64,000 bases of DNA from Bermanella sp040371755 (lineage in GTDB: Bacteria; Pseudomonadota; Gammaproteobacteria; Pseudomonadales; Oceanobacteraceae), in the NCBI RefSeq assembly GCF_040371755.1, contig NZ_BAABWE010000002.1, positions 248,001-312,000 of the forward strand. The letters run 5' to 3'. The notes under the pieces are model-generated. The model was not told where the DNA came from. It worked only from the letters and a program-made list of their open reading frames with translations, and did not search any database. Positions 46,398 to 56,026 of the stretch are shown here, one piece after another (the first letter of the stretch is position 1; each line of letters starts with the position of its first letter). The position numbers were made by a program, and so were the translations under genes.

Positions 46398-47199
46398 TCA
46401 TATGGGCCACCAAGCCCGAAAGCGTTTTGGTCAAAACTTTTTGCACGACCCAAACGTCATTCGTAATATTGTAAAAAGTATTCGTCCAAAAGTGGGCGAT
46501 AACATGGTGGAAATTGGCCCAGGTTTAGGCGCCATCACAGAAGAATTGCTAGACGCCACCGAAGGTTATTTAAACGTGGTCGAACTAGACCGCGACTTAA
46601 TACCCGGCCTTAATGTTAAATTTTTCAATATGCCCGGTTTCAAAGTCAATGAAGCGGATGCACTGAAATTTGATTTTGCCAGTTTATATGAAGAAGACCG
46701 CCCACTGCGCATTGTGGGTAACTTACCGTATAACATTTCAACCCCTCTTATTTTTCATTTGCTTAGCTACACCGGCAAAGTGAAAGACATGCACTTCATG
46801 CTACAAAAAGAAGTGGTGCAGCGCCTAGCGGCTGGCCCGGGTGAAAACAATTACGGCCGCTTATCCATCATGGCTCAATATTTCTGTGAAGTGCAGCATT
46901 TATTTGATGTGGGCCCTGGTGCGTTCAAACCAGCACCAAAAGTAGACAGCGCTATTGTACGCATGGTGCCTTACGCAACCTTGCCACATCCGGTAAAAGA
47001 TCACCGCACACTGGAAAATATCGTCCGCGAAAGTTTCTCTATGCGCCGTAAGACATTACGTAATAATCTAAAAAACACCATTTCCAGTGATGACTTAGAA
47101 AGCCTTGGTATTGATCCCAGCCTTCGCCCTGAACGCCTTGGTTTGGCAGAGTTCGCTCGTATTGCTGACTTTGTTTTTGAAGGATCTAACCATGAGTAA
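46387..47199 (+). CDS. rsmA: 16S rRNA dimethyladenosine transferase
   Basis: Dimethylates A1518 and A1519 of 16S rRNA. 270 residues from ATG 46387 (AAAGGAAAC upstream). SAM-binding block KRFGQNFLHDPNVI, VEIGPGLGAITEELL, and the catalytic NLPYNIS. C-terminal SMRRKTLRNNLK. It overlaps pdxA and apaG. Also called ksgA. Confidence 0.97.
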   Translation: MSRSHMGHQARKRFGQNFLHDPNVIRNIVKSIRPKVGDNMVEIGPGLGAITEELLDATEGYLNVVELDRDLIPGLNVKFFNMPGFKVNEADALKFDFASLYEEDRPLRIVGNLPYNISTPLIFHLLSYTGKVKDMHFMLQKEVVQRLAAGPGENNYGRLSIMAQYFCEVQHLFDVGPGAFKPAPKVDSAIVRMVPYATLPHPVKDHRTLENIVRESFSMRRKTLRNNLKNTISSDDLESLGIDPSLRPERLGLAEFARIADFVFEGSNHE

Positions 47200-47563
47200 G
47201 GTATTTGTTCATGTGATGCCTAATTACATGCCAGAAGAATCTTCTTCAGAAAAGCAGCGGTTTGTTTTTAGCTACACCGTGAGTATTACCAATGAAACTC
47301 TGCATCAAGTTCAATTGCTATCTCGTCATTGGATCATTACCAATGGTGAAACATTAAAAACACAAGAAGTTCGCGGTGACGGTGTCATCGGGCAAAAACC
47401 CATTATTCAACCCGGTGAAAGCTACACCTATACATCAGGCACCGTCATGGAAAGCCCTGTTGGCACCATGCAAGGGTTCTACACCATGCAAGATCATGAA
47501 GGGGCGTTTTTTGACGTGGAGATCCCCGTATTCACTTTAGCTGTAACCCATAGCGTGCATTAA
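47192..47563 (+). CDS. apaG: ApaG protein
   Basis: 123 residues from ATG 47192, in the overlap with rsmA. Fibronectin III-like beta-sandwich: FSYTVSITNETLHQVQLLSR, HWIITNG and a YTSGTVMESPVGTMQGFY segment. Associated with cation efflux phenotypes in relatives; the exact biochemical role is not settled. Followed by apaH after one base. Confidence 0.95.
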   Translation: MSKVFVHVMPNYMPEESSSEKQRFVFSYTVSITNETLHQVQLLSRHWIITNGETLKTQEVRGDGVIGQKPIIQPGESYTYTSGTVMESPVGTMQGFYTMQDHEGAFFDVEIPVFTLAVTHSVH

Positions 47564-47564
47564 C

Positions 47565-48368
47565 ATGAGAACCTTTGCTGTAGGTGATATACAAGGTTGC
47601 CTAACACCACTGCTGACCTTGCTTGATAAAGTCAACTTTGATCCAGCCAGTGACCAGCTCTGGTGCGTGGGGGATTTAGTCAATCGCGGCCCTGACAGTT
47701 TAGGTACATTAGAATTTCTTCACAGCATCCGTAAAAGTTGCAAAATTGTACTGGGCAATCACGACTTGCATTTATTAGCCATGGCTTATGGGCAAAAGGC
47801 CACAAAAAAAGATGGCGACCTTGATCGCATCATCGAGTCTAAAAATGCAGACACACTATTCAAATGGTTGCGTAAACAACCTCTTCTTCAATGGGATAAA
47901 GAGCGAAAACTGGCCATGTGTCATGCGGGTATCCCGCCCATGTGGAGTTTAAAAAAAGCCAAATCTTTGTCAGAAGAAGTGGAAGTGGTACTACAAAGTA
48001 AACATCACAAAACATTTTTCAAACACATGTACGGCAATACACCGGTTACATGGGAAGATGACTTAGTGGGCACAGACCGTCTGCGCACCATCACCAACTA
48101 CTTCACTCGCATGCGCTTCATTGGCCCAAATGGAGAGTTGGATCTAGACAACAAACAAGCCACCAACGATCACAATAGTTACGTTAAACCTTGGTTTAGC
48201 TACCCAAACAAACTCAAAGATAACACCTTATTGTTTGGGCATTGGGCAGCACTAAATGGCGTGTTCCACCTGCCTAATATGATAGGCTTAGATACAGGTT
48301 GTGTATGGGGTGGACCACTGACGTTATTACACATCGAGAGTGGCATACGCCATCGTGAAACCTTATAA
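47565..48368 (+). CDS. apaH: Bis(5'-nucleosyl)-tetraphosphatase, symmetrical
   Basis: Hydrolyses Ap4A to two ADP. 267 residues of the metallophosphatase fold: GDIQGC, GDLVNRGPDS, LGNHDLHLL, a CHAGIPP block and FGHWAALNG. Metal ligands are in these motifs. Its place after apaG completes the canonical operon. Confidence 0.97.
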   Translation: MRTFAVGDIQGCLTPLLTLLDKVNFDPASDQLWCVGDLVNRGPDSLGTLEFLHSIRKSCKIVLGNHDLHLLAMAYGQKATKKDGDLDRIIESKNADTLFKWLRKQPLLQWDKERKLAMCHAGIPPMWSLKKAKSLSEEVEVVLQSKHHKTFFKHMYGNTPVTWEDDLVGTDRLRTITNYFTRMRFIGPNGELDLDNKQATNDHNSYVKPWFSYPNKLKDNTLLFGHWAALNGVFHLPNMIGLDTGCVWGGPLTLLHIESGIRHRETL

Positions 48369-48382
48369 ATTGGTGATTAGGC

Positions 48383-48706
48383 ATGTTTCAACATATTAAT
48401 ATTCAAAAACTCAATGAATTAATGGAAGGCTCACAACCCTTACATATTCTGGATATTCGCGACCCTCAGAGCTATGCGACAGGCCACATTACCGGTGCAA
48501 AACCGTTAGATAACAGTAATGTACAAACGTTTATTGAAAACACAAAAAAAGAGGACTGTGTGGTTGTTTGTTGCTATCACGGTAATTCTAGTCAAGGAGC
48601 TGCTCAATTCCTTGGCGAACAAGGATTTACTAACGCCCATAGCTTGGACGGTGGTTTTGAAATGTGGAAACTCGCCAAGCCGGAAAAAATCGAACCTCAA
48701 AATTAG
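48383..48706 (+). CDS. glpE: Thiosulfate sulfurtransferase GlpE-like rhodanese
   Basis: 107 residues, a single cytosolic rhodanese domain. Active-site loop CYHGNSSQGAAQFL, in which the Cys accepts sulfur from thiosulfate. LHILDIRDPQSYATGHI is the N-terminal rhodanese signature. It lies 14 bases after apaH and is probably the last gene of the lptD operon. Confidence 0.88.
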   Translation: MFQHINIQKLNELMEGSQPLHILDIRDPQSYATGHITGAKPLDNSNVQTFIENTKKEDCVVVCCYHGNSSQGAAQFLGEQGFTNAHSLDGGFEMWKLAKPEKIEPQN

Positions 48707-49101
48707 CACCCTCTTTTCTATAACACCACTTTACCCCATCTTTTCTTTGGCTCTTAAATCATAAGGGCCAACCTTTTTTATTATATAAATTTCTACTTTT
48801 AGCGTACTTATTGCATGGCACTATGTAACCCGTTATGACAAACAGGTTTTTATAAATAAACTAAATGGCCATAAGGAGGAATCACACAAGCGTTTAAAAA
48901 TAAACTTTTTTAATTATAAAAAAGGCACAACCTATGCAGTTTATTTCACAAGGCATTAAAAAATTGACGCCTTACTGCTAATCCTTTCCAAAGCAGGAAA
49001 TAAAAGGAATACACGGAACCGAAATAAGTCTAAATTAATTATAAAGATATAGACCTATTTGAGAGCAGTATATGAGCACATAGACACTAGGTGAGGTTAC
49101 C
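48707..49101 (+). promoter_or_regulatory. prkA upstream region with a sigma-54-like promoter
   Basis: No gene in this stretch of about 395 bases. At 48924-48937 GG-N10-GC occurs in AAGGCACAACCTATGCA, close to the sigma-54 consensus TGGCAC-N5-TTGCA at exactly the -24/-12 spacing. The related E. coli yeaGH operon is known to be sigma-54 dependent. Transcription should begin near 48949, leaving a leader of about 150 bases. GAGG precedes the prkA start. A T-rich stretch follows glpE but I see no strong hairpin. Confidence 0.55.
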
Positions 49102-51024
49102 ATGAGCATATTCAACCATTTTCAGGACCGCTACAAAACCACACAACAAGAAGTCATGACGCTGCAAGAATATTTGCAACTATGCAAGGATGATCCAAGC
49201 GTCTACGCCAGTGCGTCCGAGCGAATGCTTATGGCCATTGGCGAGCCAGAGCTGGTGGACACCGCCAGCGACCCTCGACTCAGTCGGATTTTTTCAAACA
49301 AAGTCATCAAACGTTATCCCGCTTTTAATGAGTTTTACGGCATGGAAGAGGCCGTTGAACAAATCGTGTCGTACTTCCGTCATGCGGCTCAAGGCCTAGA
49401 AGAACGCAAACAAATTTTATATTTACTTGGCCCTGTTGGTGGTGGTAAATCCTCATTAGCAGAAAAACTAAAACACCTAGTGGAAAAAATTCCATTTTAT
49501 GCCATTGAAGGTTCACCGGTTTTTGAATCCCCTCTTGGGCTATTTAACCCAGAAGAAGATGCCGCCATACTAGAAGAAGACTTTGGTATACCTAACCGTC
49601 ACATTAAAGGCATTATGTCCCCATGGGCGGCTAAACGCTTACACGAATACAACGGCGACATCAGCCAATTCAAAGTGGTTAAACTGTACCCTAGCATTGT
49701 TGATCAAATTGCGGTTGCTAAAACCGAACCAGGTGATGAAAACAACCAAGATATTTCCGCACTCGTCGGTAAGGTTGATATTCGCAAACTTGAAGATTAC
49801 AGCCAAGACGACCCAGATGCTTACAGCTTCTCAGGTGCATTATGCCGCTCTAACCAAGGCATGATGGAATTTGTGGAAATGTTTAAAGCTCCTATTAAAG
49901 TGCTACACCCACTGCTAACCGCCACTCAAGAAGGCAACTACAATGGCACAGAAGGCATGGGGGCCATTCCGTTTGATGGCATACTCATGGCACACTCCAA
50001 TGAAAGCGAGTGGCAAACCTTCAAAAACAACAAAACCAATGAAGCCTTTATCGACAGGGTATACATTGTCAAAGTCCCTTATTGCTTAAGAGTCAGTGAA
50101 GAGATCCACATCTACGAAAAATTACTCGCCAGCAGCTCACTAAGTGAAAGCCCATGTGCGCCAGACACACTCGGTATGCTTGCTCAATTTACAGTGCTTT
50201 CTCGTCTACTTGATCCGGAAAACTCCAGCATTTACAGTAAAATGCGCATTTATGACGGCGAAAATTTAAAAGACACTGACCCTAAAGCCAAATCCATACA
50301 AGAATACCACGACAGCGCAGGTGTCAATGAAGGTATGGCTGGGCTTTCTACACGATTTGCTTTCAAAATATTAAGCCGAGTATTCAATTTTGATGCTAGC
50401 GAAATAGCCGCTAACCCAGTTCACCTCATGTATGTACTGGAAAAACAAATTGAACAAGAGCAATTCCCACAAGAAACTGCTGATCGTTACTTAAACTTCA
50501 TCAAAGAATATCTTGCACCTAAATATGTGGACTTCATTGGTAAAGAGATTCAAACAGCCTACTTAGAATCTTACAGTGAGTACGGTCAAAACATATTTGA
50601 TCGCTACGTCACCTATGCAGATTTCTGGATTCAAGATCAAGAGTATCGAGACCCTGAAACCGGCGAAATCCTTGATCGCGTATCCATTAATGAAGAACTA
50701 GAAAAAATAGAAAAACCAGCTGGCATTAGTAATCCTAAAGACTTCCGTAACGAAGTAGTAAACTTTGTATTAAGAGCGAAAGCCAACAATTCAGGAAGAA
50801 ACCCAAGCTGGCAGAGCTATGAAAAAATGCGCGCGGTCATTGAGAAAAAAATGTTCGCCAACACTGAAGATTTACTGCCAGTTATTAGCTTTAACGCAAA
50901 AGGCTCTAACGAAGAGAAGAAAAAACACGACAATTTTGTGGCTCGCATGGTTGAACGAGGCTATACCGAAAAACAAGTCCGACTCCTATCTGAATGGTAT
51001 TTACGCGTTCGTAAATCACAGTAG
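49102..51024 (+). CDS. prkA: PrkA-type serine protein kinase (YeaG)
   Basis: 640 residues, cytosolic. An AAA-like ATPase domain with Walker A LLGPVGGGKSSLAEKL (about 112-127) is followed by the PrkA C-terminal kinase-related domain. In E. coli YeaG acts in nitrogen starvation and stationary phase. It heads the prkA-yeaH-spoVR unit: 12 bases to yeaH and an ATGA overlap from yeaH to spoVR. Confidence 0.95.
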   Translation: MSIFNHFQDRYKTTQQEVMTLQEYLQLCKDDPSVYASASERMLMAIGEPELVDTASDPRLSRIFSNKVIKRYPAFNEFYGMEEAVEQIVSYFRHAAQGLEERKQILYLLGPVGGGKSSLAEKLKHLVEKIPFYAIEGSPVFESPLGLFNPEEDAAILEEDFGIPNRHIKGIMSPWAAKRLHEYNGDISQFKVVKLYPSIVDQIAVAKTEPGDENNQDISALVGKVDIRKLEDYSQDDPDAYSFSGALCRSNQGMMEFVEMFKAPIKVLHPLLTATQEGNYNGTEGMGAIPFDGILMAHSNESEWQTFKNNKTNEAFIDRVYIVKVPYCLRVSEEIHIYEKLLASSSLSESPCAPDTLGMLAQFTVLSRLLDPENSSIYSKMRIYDGENLKDTDPKAKSIQEYHDSAGVNEGMAGLSTRFAFKILSRVFNFDASEIAANPVHLMYVLEKQIEQEQFPQETADRYLNFIKEYLAPKYVDFIGKEIQTAYLESYSEYGQNIFDRYVTYADFWIQDQEYRDPETGEILDRVSINEELEKIEKPAGISNPKDFRNEVVNFVLRAKANNSGRNPSWQSYEKMRAVIEKKMFANTEDLLPVISFNAKGSNEEKKKHDNFVARMVERGYTEKQVRLLSEWYLRVRKSQ

Positions 51025-51036
51025 TGAGGTGTGCCT

Positions 51037-52329
51037 ATGAGCTATATCATAGATAGACGACTTAACGGTAAAAATAAAAGCATGGTAAATCGCCAGCGCT
51101 TTTTACGCCGCTACAAAAGTCACATTAAAAAAGCCGTGACCGATGCGGTCAATAAACGCTCCATAACCGATATGGAGCGTGGTGAGAAAATCAGTATTCC
51201 AACACGGGATACCAGTGAACCCGTGTTTGGTCATGGCAGTGGAGGTGCTCGGCAACGAGTCCTTCCCGGTAACCGTGAGTTTAATGCAGGAGATAAAGTA
51301 TTACGTCCTAAAGGCCAAGGCGGTGGCGGCGGTGCTGGAGAAGGCAATGCCAGCAATCAAGGTGAAGGTGATGACGACTTCTCATTCTTTATCAGTAAAG
51401 ACGAATTTTTAGATTATGTGTTTGAAGACTTAGCTCTGCCGAATCTAATCAAGAAAACGTTAAACGAACACGATGCGGTTGAGTACCGTCGTGCAGGCTT
51501 CACCGCCACAGGCACCCCAAACAACCTAGCGGTTGTAAAATCCATGCGAGCAGCTCAGGCTAGACGCATTGCTCTTTCTGCAAGTTCACGCCGTAAGCTT
51601 AAAAAAGCCAAAGCTGAACTCGAAGAAGAATGCGCTAAAGATAATGACCTAAAAAATCCCATAAAAATCAAAGAGCTTGAAGAAGTTATTTTAAAGCTCG
51701 AAGAAAAAATCAAAAAAATTCCCTTTATTGATACCTTTGATATCAAATACCGTAATGTTTTGAAAGAACCTGTGCCAAGCACCAAAGCGGTGATGTTTTG
51801 TGTGATGGATGTATCAGGTTCAATGACTCAGCAAATAAAAGACATGGCCAAGCGATTTTATATATTGTTGTATTTATTTTTACAGCGTAATTATGAAAAA
51901 ACTGAGGTCGTTTTTATTCGGCATCACACCAGTGCTAAAGAAGTAGACGAACAAGAGTTCTTTTATTCACGGGAAACCGGCGGCACCATTGTATCAAGCG
52001 CCCTTGAATTAATGGCTAACATAATTGAAGAACGCTACAACCCAGCCGAATGGAATATTTATGGCGCGCAAGCCAGTGATGGCGACAATTGGGATGATGA
52101 CAGTCCACAATGTGCTGAAATTTTGCATCAGCGTATTATGCCCATGTCACAATATTTTGCCTACATAGAGATCACCCCAAATGCTCACCAAGCATTATGG
52201 CGTGCCTATGAAGACCTTGCTCCACAGCTAGGCGACCGCTTTGCCATGGAACAAATTACCAGTGCAGAGGATATTTTCCCTGTATTTAGAGACTTATTTT
52301 CACGTAAGTCTCTTAAGGAGGCCGTATGA
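51037..52329 (+). CDS. yeaH: YeaH/YhbH family protein (DUF444)
   Basis: 430 residues from ATG 51037; a GTG codon at 51031 is in frame upstream. The N-terminal half is basic and Gly-rich (GGGGGAGEGN), followed by a coiled-coil-like stretch and a von Willebrand A-like domain with a MIDAS-type DVSGSMTQQ (near 254) and a TGGTIVSS segment. A regulatory partner of PrkA in relatives. The start of spoVR overlaps its stop (ATGA). Confidence 0.93.
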   Translation: MSYIIDRRLNGKNKSMVNRQRFLRRYKSHIKKAVTDAVNKRSITDMERGEKISIPTRDTSEPVFGHGSGGARQRVLPGNREFNAGDKVLRPKGQGGGGGAGEGNASNQGEGDDDFSFFISKDEFLDYVFEDLALPNLIKKTLNEHDAVEYRRAGFTATGTPNNLAVVKSMRAAQARRIALSASSRRKLKKAKAELEEECAKDNDLKNPIKIKELEEVILKLEEKIKKIPFIDTFDIKYRNVLKEPVPSTKAVMFCVMDVSGSMTQQIKDMAKRFYILLYLFLQRNYEKTEVVFIRHHTSAKEVDEQEFFYSRETGGTIVSSALELMANIIEERYNPAEWNIYGAQASDGDNWDDDSPQCAEILHQRIMPMSQYFAYIEITPNAHQALWRAYEDLAPQLGDRFAMEQITSAEDIFPVFRDLFSRKSLKEAV

Positions 52330-53867
52330 CAAAATCCAAAAAGCGAGAACCCATATCAACCGGTTCGGAATGGACATTCGAGCTATTACAAGAATACGAC
52401 AAAGAAATCGGACGAATCGCAAAAGAATATCGATTGGACACCTACCCCAATCAAATCGAAGTCATTACCGCCGAACAAATGATGGATGCCTATGCCTCTG
52501 TAGGCATGCCAATTTCTTATCACCATTGGTCATACGGCAAGCATTTTTTGCATACGCAAACCCATTATCAAAGAGGACAAATGGGTTTAGCATATGAAAT
52601 TGTTATTAATAGTGACCCGTGTATTGCCTACTTAATGGAAGAAAATACCGTATGCATGCAGGCACTGGTTATTGCCCACGCTTGTTATGGCCATAATTCA
52701 TTTTTCAAAGGTAATTATTTATTTAGAACATGGACCGATGCCAGCGCCATTATTGATTACTTGGTGTTTGCCCGTAACTACATAAAAAAATGTGAAGAAC
52801 GCCACGGAGTAGAAGCCGTAGAAACCGTATTGGATGCGGCCCACGCACTCATGAACTATGGTGTTGATCGTTATAAACGTCCACGCCCAATCAGTACCGA
52901 AGAAGAAAATCAACGCCAAGAAGAACGGGAAGCCATTTTACAACAACAAGTTAATGACCTGTGGCGAACCATTCCTAGTACAGAAAAAGCCAAACATAAA
53001 AAAACTAAACGCTTCCCTGAAGAACCTCAGGAAAACTTATTATATTTCTTAGAAAAGAATGCCCCATTATTACAATCTTGGCAGCGAGAAATTCTGCGTA
53101 TAGTCAGAAAACTCGCTCAATACTTTTATCCTCAGCGCCAAACTCAAGTGATGAACGAAGGTTGGGCCACGTTTTGGCATTACACGCTGTTGAATACTAT
53201 GTACGACGAAGGGCTTGTGACTGATGGCTTTATGATGGAGTTTTTAAACAGCCACAGTGGCGTGATCTATCAACCACCATTTGATAGCCCCTATTTTAGT
53301 GGTATTAACCCTTATACTCTTGGCTTTCATATGATGAGTGATATTCGTCGCATTTGTGAAAATCCAACCGATGAGGACCGTGAATGGTTTCCCGACATTG
53401 CTGGCAGTAATTGGTTAGACACTTTGCATTTTGCTATGCAAAATTTCAAAGATGAGAGCTTTGTTCTACAATATCTTTCACCAAAGTTAATGCGCGATTT
53501 GAAGCTATTTTCCATCATGGATGACGAACGTAAAATGCACATCAGCATAGATGCCATTCACGACGAAATGGGCTATAAGCGAGTCCGTGAAGACTTAGCC
53601 AAACAATATGATTTATCCTACCGTGAACCGAATATCCAAGTTTACTCTGTTGATATAACGGGGGATCGTTCGTTAACCTTACACCATATTCGTCAAAACA
53701 ATATTCCGTTAAGTGAACAGACACAAGACGTGGTCAAGCATTTGCAAACATTGTGGGGGTTTGATGTGTACCTGCATTCAATCAATGAGGAGGGCAAGCC
53801 AGTTAAATCCTATACCTGTTCACAAAGCACAGAGCATGCTGAGGAACAACTAGAACTTAATGCTTAA
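52326..53867 (+). CDS. SpoVR family protein (YcgB-like)
   Basis: 513 residues, cytosolic. Family blocks include YHHWSYGKHF, HACYGHNSFFKGNY and NEGWATFWHY, the last two rich in His and Asp/Glu and reminiscent of a metal-binding fold. It completes the prkA-yeaH-spoVR stress cassette. Its role is known only genetically (spore cortex in Bacillus, starvation survival elsewhere). A strong terminator follows. Confidence 0.94.
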   Translation: MTKSKKREPISTGSEWTFELLQEYDKEIGRIAKEYRLDTYPNQIEVITAEQMMDAYASVGMPISYHHWSYGKHFLHTQTHYQRGQMGLAYEIVINSDPCIAYLMEENTVCMQALVIAHACYGHNSFFKGNYLFRTWTDASAIIDYLVFARNYIKKCEERHGVEAVETVLDAAHALMNYGVDRYKRPRPISTEEENQRQEEREAILQQQVNDLWRTIPSTEKAKHKKTKRFPEEPQENLLYFLEKNAPLLQSWQREILRIVRKLAQYFYPQRQTQVMNEGWATFWHYTLLNTMYDEGLVTDGFMMEFLNSHSGVIYQPPFDSPYFSGINPYTLGFHMMSDIRRICENPTDEDREWFPDIAGSNWLDTLHFAMQNFKDESFVLQYLSPKLMRDLKLFSIMDDERKMHISIDAIHDEMGYKRVREDLAKQYDLSYREPNIQVYSVDITGDRSLTLHHIRQNNIPLSEQTQDVVKHLQTLWGFDVYLHSINEEGKPVKSYTCSQSTEHAEEQLELNA

Positions 53868-53873
53868 TCTAAC

Positions 53874-53900
53874 AGCACCGCAATGTGCGGTGCTTTTTTT
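53874..53900 (+). terminator. Terminator of the prkA operon
   Basis: AGCACCGCA and TGCGGTGCT form a perfect nine-base stem around ATG, then eight T residues. It lies just before the stop of the convergent RCK gene. Confidence 0.92.
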
Positions 53901-53906
53901 TAACGT

Positions 53907-54659
53907 TCAGGCCGATTGTTGCTTATCATGAAAACCAGAAAACGCTTCTCGCACCTGTTGCTCACTAGGTATATTATCTGAATGCACAAGCATCAAGATA
54001 CTTTGCCCATATACATTATCATGGGTCGAAGGATGGACATTCACCTTTCCCTCTTTACTGACAAACGCCAGTGGCGTACCGAGATCGTCAGCAATCATGG
54101 CCATCATCACATCTTGCCATGTATCCCCTTCAAGCCATAATGGATAACGCATAATTATGTCATCCGCTCTGGTGAACATATCTTCAATCAAAATTTCGGC
54201 ACCAGGGCTTTCCATGGTACGCACAATAACCTCTGGATAAGAGCGTATTGGTCGCATTACAGTTTTAACACCAATGCCTTTAAGACGTTCTCTGTTTTCA
54301 TCATTCACACACTCAACAATCACCCGATAAGCCAACCCATGCTCTTTCATGCGATAACAAATATCGAAGCTTAGGCTATCGCTATCAAAGCTATGTTCGT
54401 CATCGGATAACACTATGATATGTGACGCATGCTCCATGTTAGTCAGTTGGAAGTCTGCCTCATTATTACCATGACCTGCCACATATTTTACCCCAAGATG
54501 CTCAAGGACCATGGGTAGTCCATCTAAGTAGAAATCGTTCAATAGGACAATGGGGGTTTTGAGGGTTAACGGATTAGCGCGGACTTGTTTTATAAAACGC
54601 TCAAAGTAGATGTCTGGGTCATACTTGGGCGCATTGATAATCACAATATGATTGTTCAT
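53907..54659 (-). CDS. Cytosolic RCK/TrkA-N-like protein without a pore
   Basis: 250 residues with no membrane segment. The fold pattern of the K+ channel regulatory domain is seen: a beta-strand start HIVIINAPKYD, HASHIIVLSDD, YRVIVECVNDENRERLKGIGV, and a second half resembling TrkA-C. The nucleotide-binding glycine motif is weak (INAPKYD instead of GxGxxG), so NAD binding is doubtful. GGAGG lies directly before the ATG. No channel gene is adjacent. Confidence 0.72.
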   Translation of the reverse strand: MNNHIVIINAPKYDPDIYFERFIKQVRANPLTLKTPIVLLNDFYLDGLPMVLEHLGVKYVAGHGNNEADFQLTNMEHASHIIVLSDDEHSFDSDSLSFDICYRMKEHGLAYRVIVECVNDENRERLKGIGVKTVMRPIRSYPEVIVRTMESPGAEILIEDMFTRADDIIMRYPLWLEGDTWQDVMMAMIADDLGTPLAFVSKEGKVNVHPSTHDNVYGQSILMLVHSDNIPSEQQVREAFSGFHDKQQSA

Positions 54660-54792
54660 GTAGCCTCCACAGAATCAAATCACTCGTGTGGCCTTATACC
54701 TATGACCAGCGGGTGAAGAAAATACCTTTAGAAGTATAGGAGGCTCTTGCTGGTCTCGCCACGGTAATTAAATAATTACTGTCTTTTGCGCT

Positions 54793-55989
54793 TCACCAAG
54801 CCACAACCACGTCTTCTCTTTGAATCGCAAAACGTGAAGCGGTTTTATCCAAGCGAGCAATTGCAAATCTGGGCTGTACTTGCGTAATAGTCGCTTTCAC
54901 CTTGGTATCATGCAATTGAGTCAAACCTTGCTGATCTAAATTATAAAACGTACTGGTTCGAAACACGGTTAGCTCATCTCCTGGACGCATACCAACACTT
55001 CCTCCTGTGTCTAAACGGATGAAGTCCCCTTTTGCATCAATGATTTTCGCCATATATGGCTGACAACCAAGATTTGAATTTAAGTCATCCACTACGGTGC
55101 TGATCACATCTTTTACGTGTTCACCGTAATTACTTTTCCAAAAGATAGGCGTGGCAAAACCGGTTTTTGCATAGTCATCGTATTCCCATTCTCCTGCAGT
55201 GGCGTAGGTATTTTGAAACATCAACGCACCACTGATGCCATCATGTACATACACATCCAAAACAAAATTACGCATGCGTTTCTCGCGAGATAATCCAATC
55301 AGATTTAGCGGCTTATCCCATATTTGTGGTACACCGGCATCTGGGTTAATCATGTCTAAATCACGAATAACACCGCTTACTACAAATTGCGCACCTAACT
55401 CTTTTGCTAACTCCACTGAGTTACTTAATCGCTGTAAATTATTTTGTGAAGACGGTGCCCTATCCACGCTATTGAACATAAGTACGTTTCCGCTATCCAT
55501 AGCATGTAATCGATGATGTCCATTCAGTGTATTAGCCAACACGCTCGGTAAGTGCTGCTCTATATTTTGCAGCCCACCTAACACAGCCTGCTTAGGGGAC
55601 TGTAATGCAAAACCGGCTACAGCAACGGCCTTACGATAACCATTGCCTTCATTCATGGCGCATTGACCTTCTTGAATGAATTCAGCCCTGAGTTTAATTT
55701 CTAGAATGCCGTGACTAATTTTTTCCTGAAGGATACGAACATGGCGAAACTGGCCATTAGTTTTCAAACTGGTTTGATCAGACGTAACAAGACCATCCAC
55801 CAACATTTGCGACGAATGAATGGAACCACCCATTTGCAATGATGCCTGACGTAAAGCATCGCGAACGGCGTTGTCACGGCTGACTTCTAAATCCTCAACC
55901 AAAACCGCCGAACCTGTTGCGGTGATTTCTTGTCCATGGGCAACGCTATTAATTAGCACAACCATGATGACCCACATCCAATTTTTCAT
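54793..55989 (-). CDS. flgT: Flagellar assembly protein FlgT
   Basis: Periplasmic H-ring component of the flagellar basal body as known from Vibrio. 398 residues with a signal peptide ending AHG. The N-terminal domain has ITATGSAVLVEDLEVSRDNAV; the middle domain carries the FVVSGVIRDLD block, and the C-terminal domain has LDTGGSVGMRPGDELTVFR. It has a very strong Shine-Dalgarno (GGGGGGAGGTGAT). It follows flgP with a 37-base gap. Confidence 0.92.
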   Translation of the reverse strand: MKNWMWVIMVVLINSVAHGQEITATGSAVLVEDLEVSRDNAVRDALRQASLQMGGSIHSSQMLVDGLVTSDQTSLKTNGQFRHVRILQEKISHGILEIKLRAEFIQEGQCAMNEGNGYRKAVAVAGFALQSPKQAVLGGLQNIEQHLPSVLANTLNGHHRLHAMDSGNVLMFNSVDRAPSSQNNLQRLSNSVELAKELGAQFVVSGVIRDLDMINPDAGVPQIWDKPLNLIGLSREKRMRNFVLDVYVHDGISGALMFQNTYATAGEWEYDDYAKTGFATPIFWKSNYGEHVKDVISTVVDDLNSNLGCQPYMAKIIDAKGDFIRLDTGGSVGMRPGDELTVFRTSTFYNLDQQGLTQLHDTKVKATITQVQPRFAIARLDKTASRFAIQREDVVVAW

Positions 55990-56026
55990 ATCACCTCCCC
56001 CCTAGTGATCAACCGACCATATCGAG

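Noticed and set aside
48951..48980. 15-codon leader peptide ahead of prkA (MQFISQGIKK start)
   Set aside because: Its ATG overlaps the sigma-54-like promoter, it has no clear Shine-Dalgarno, and it is no longer than expected by chance.
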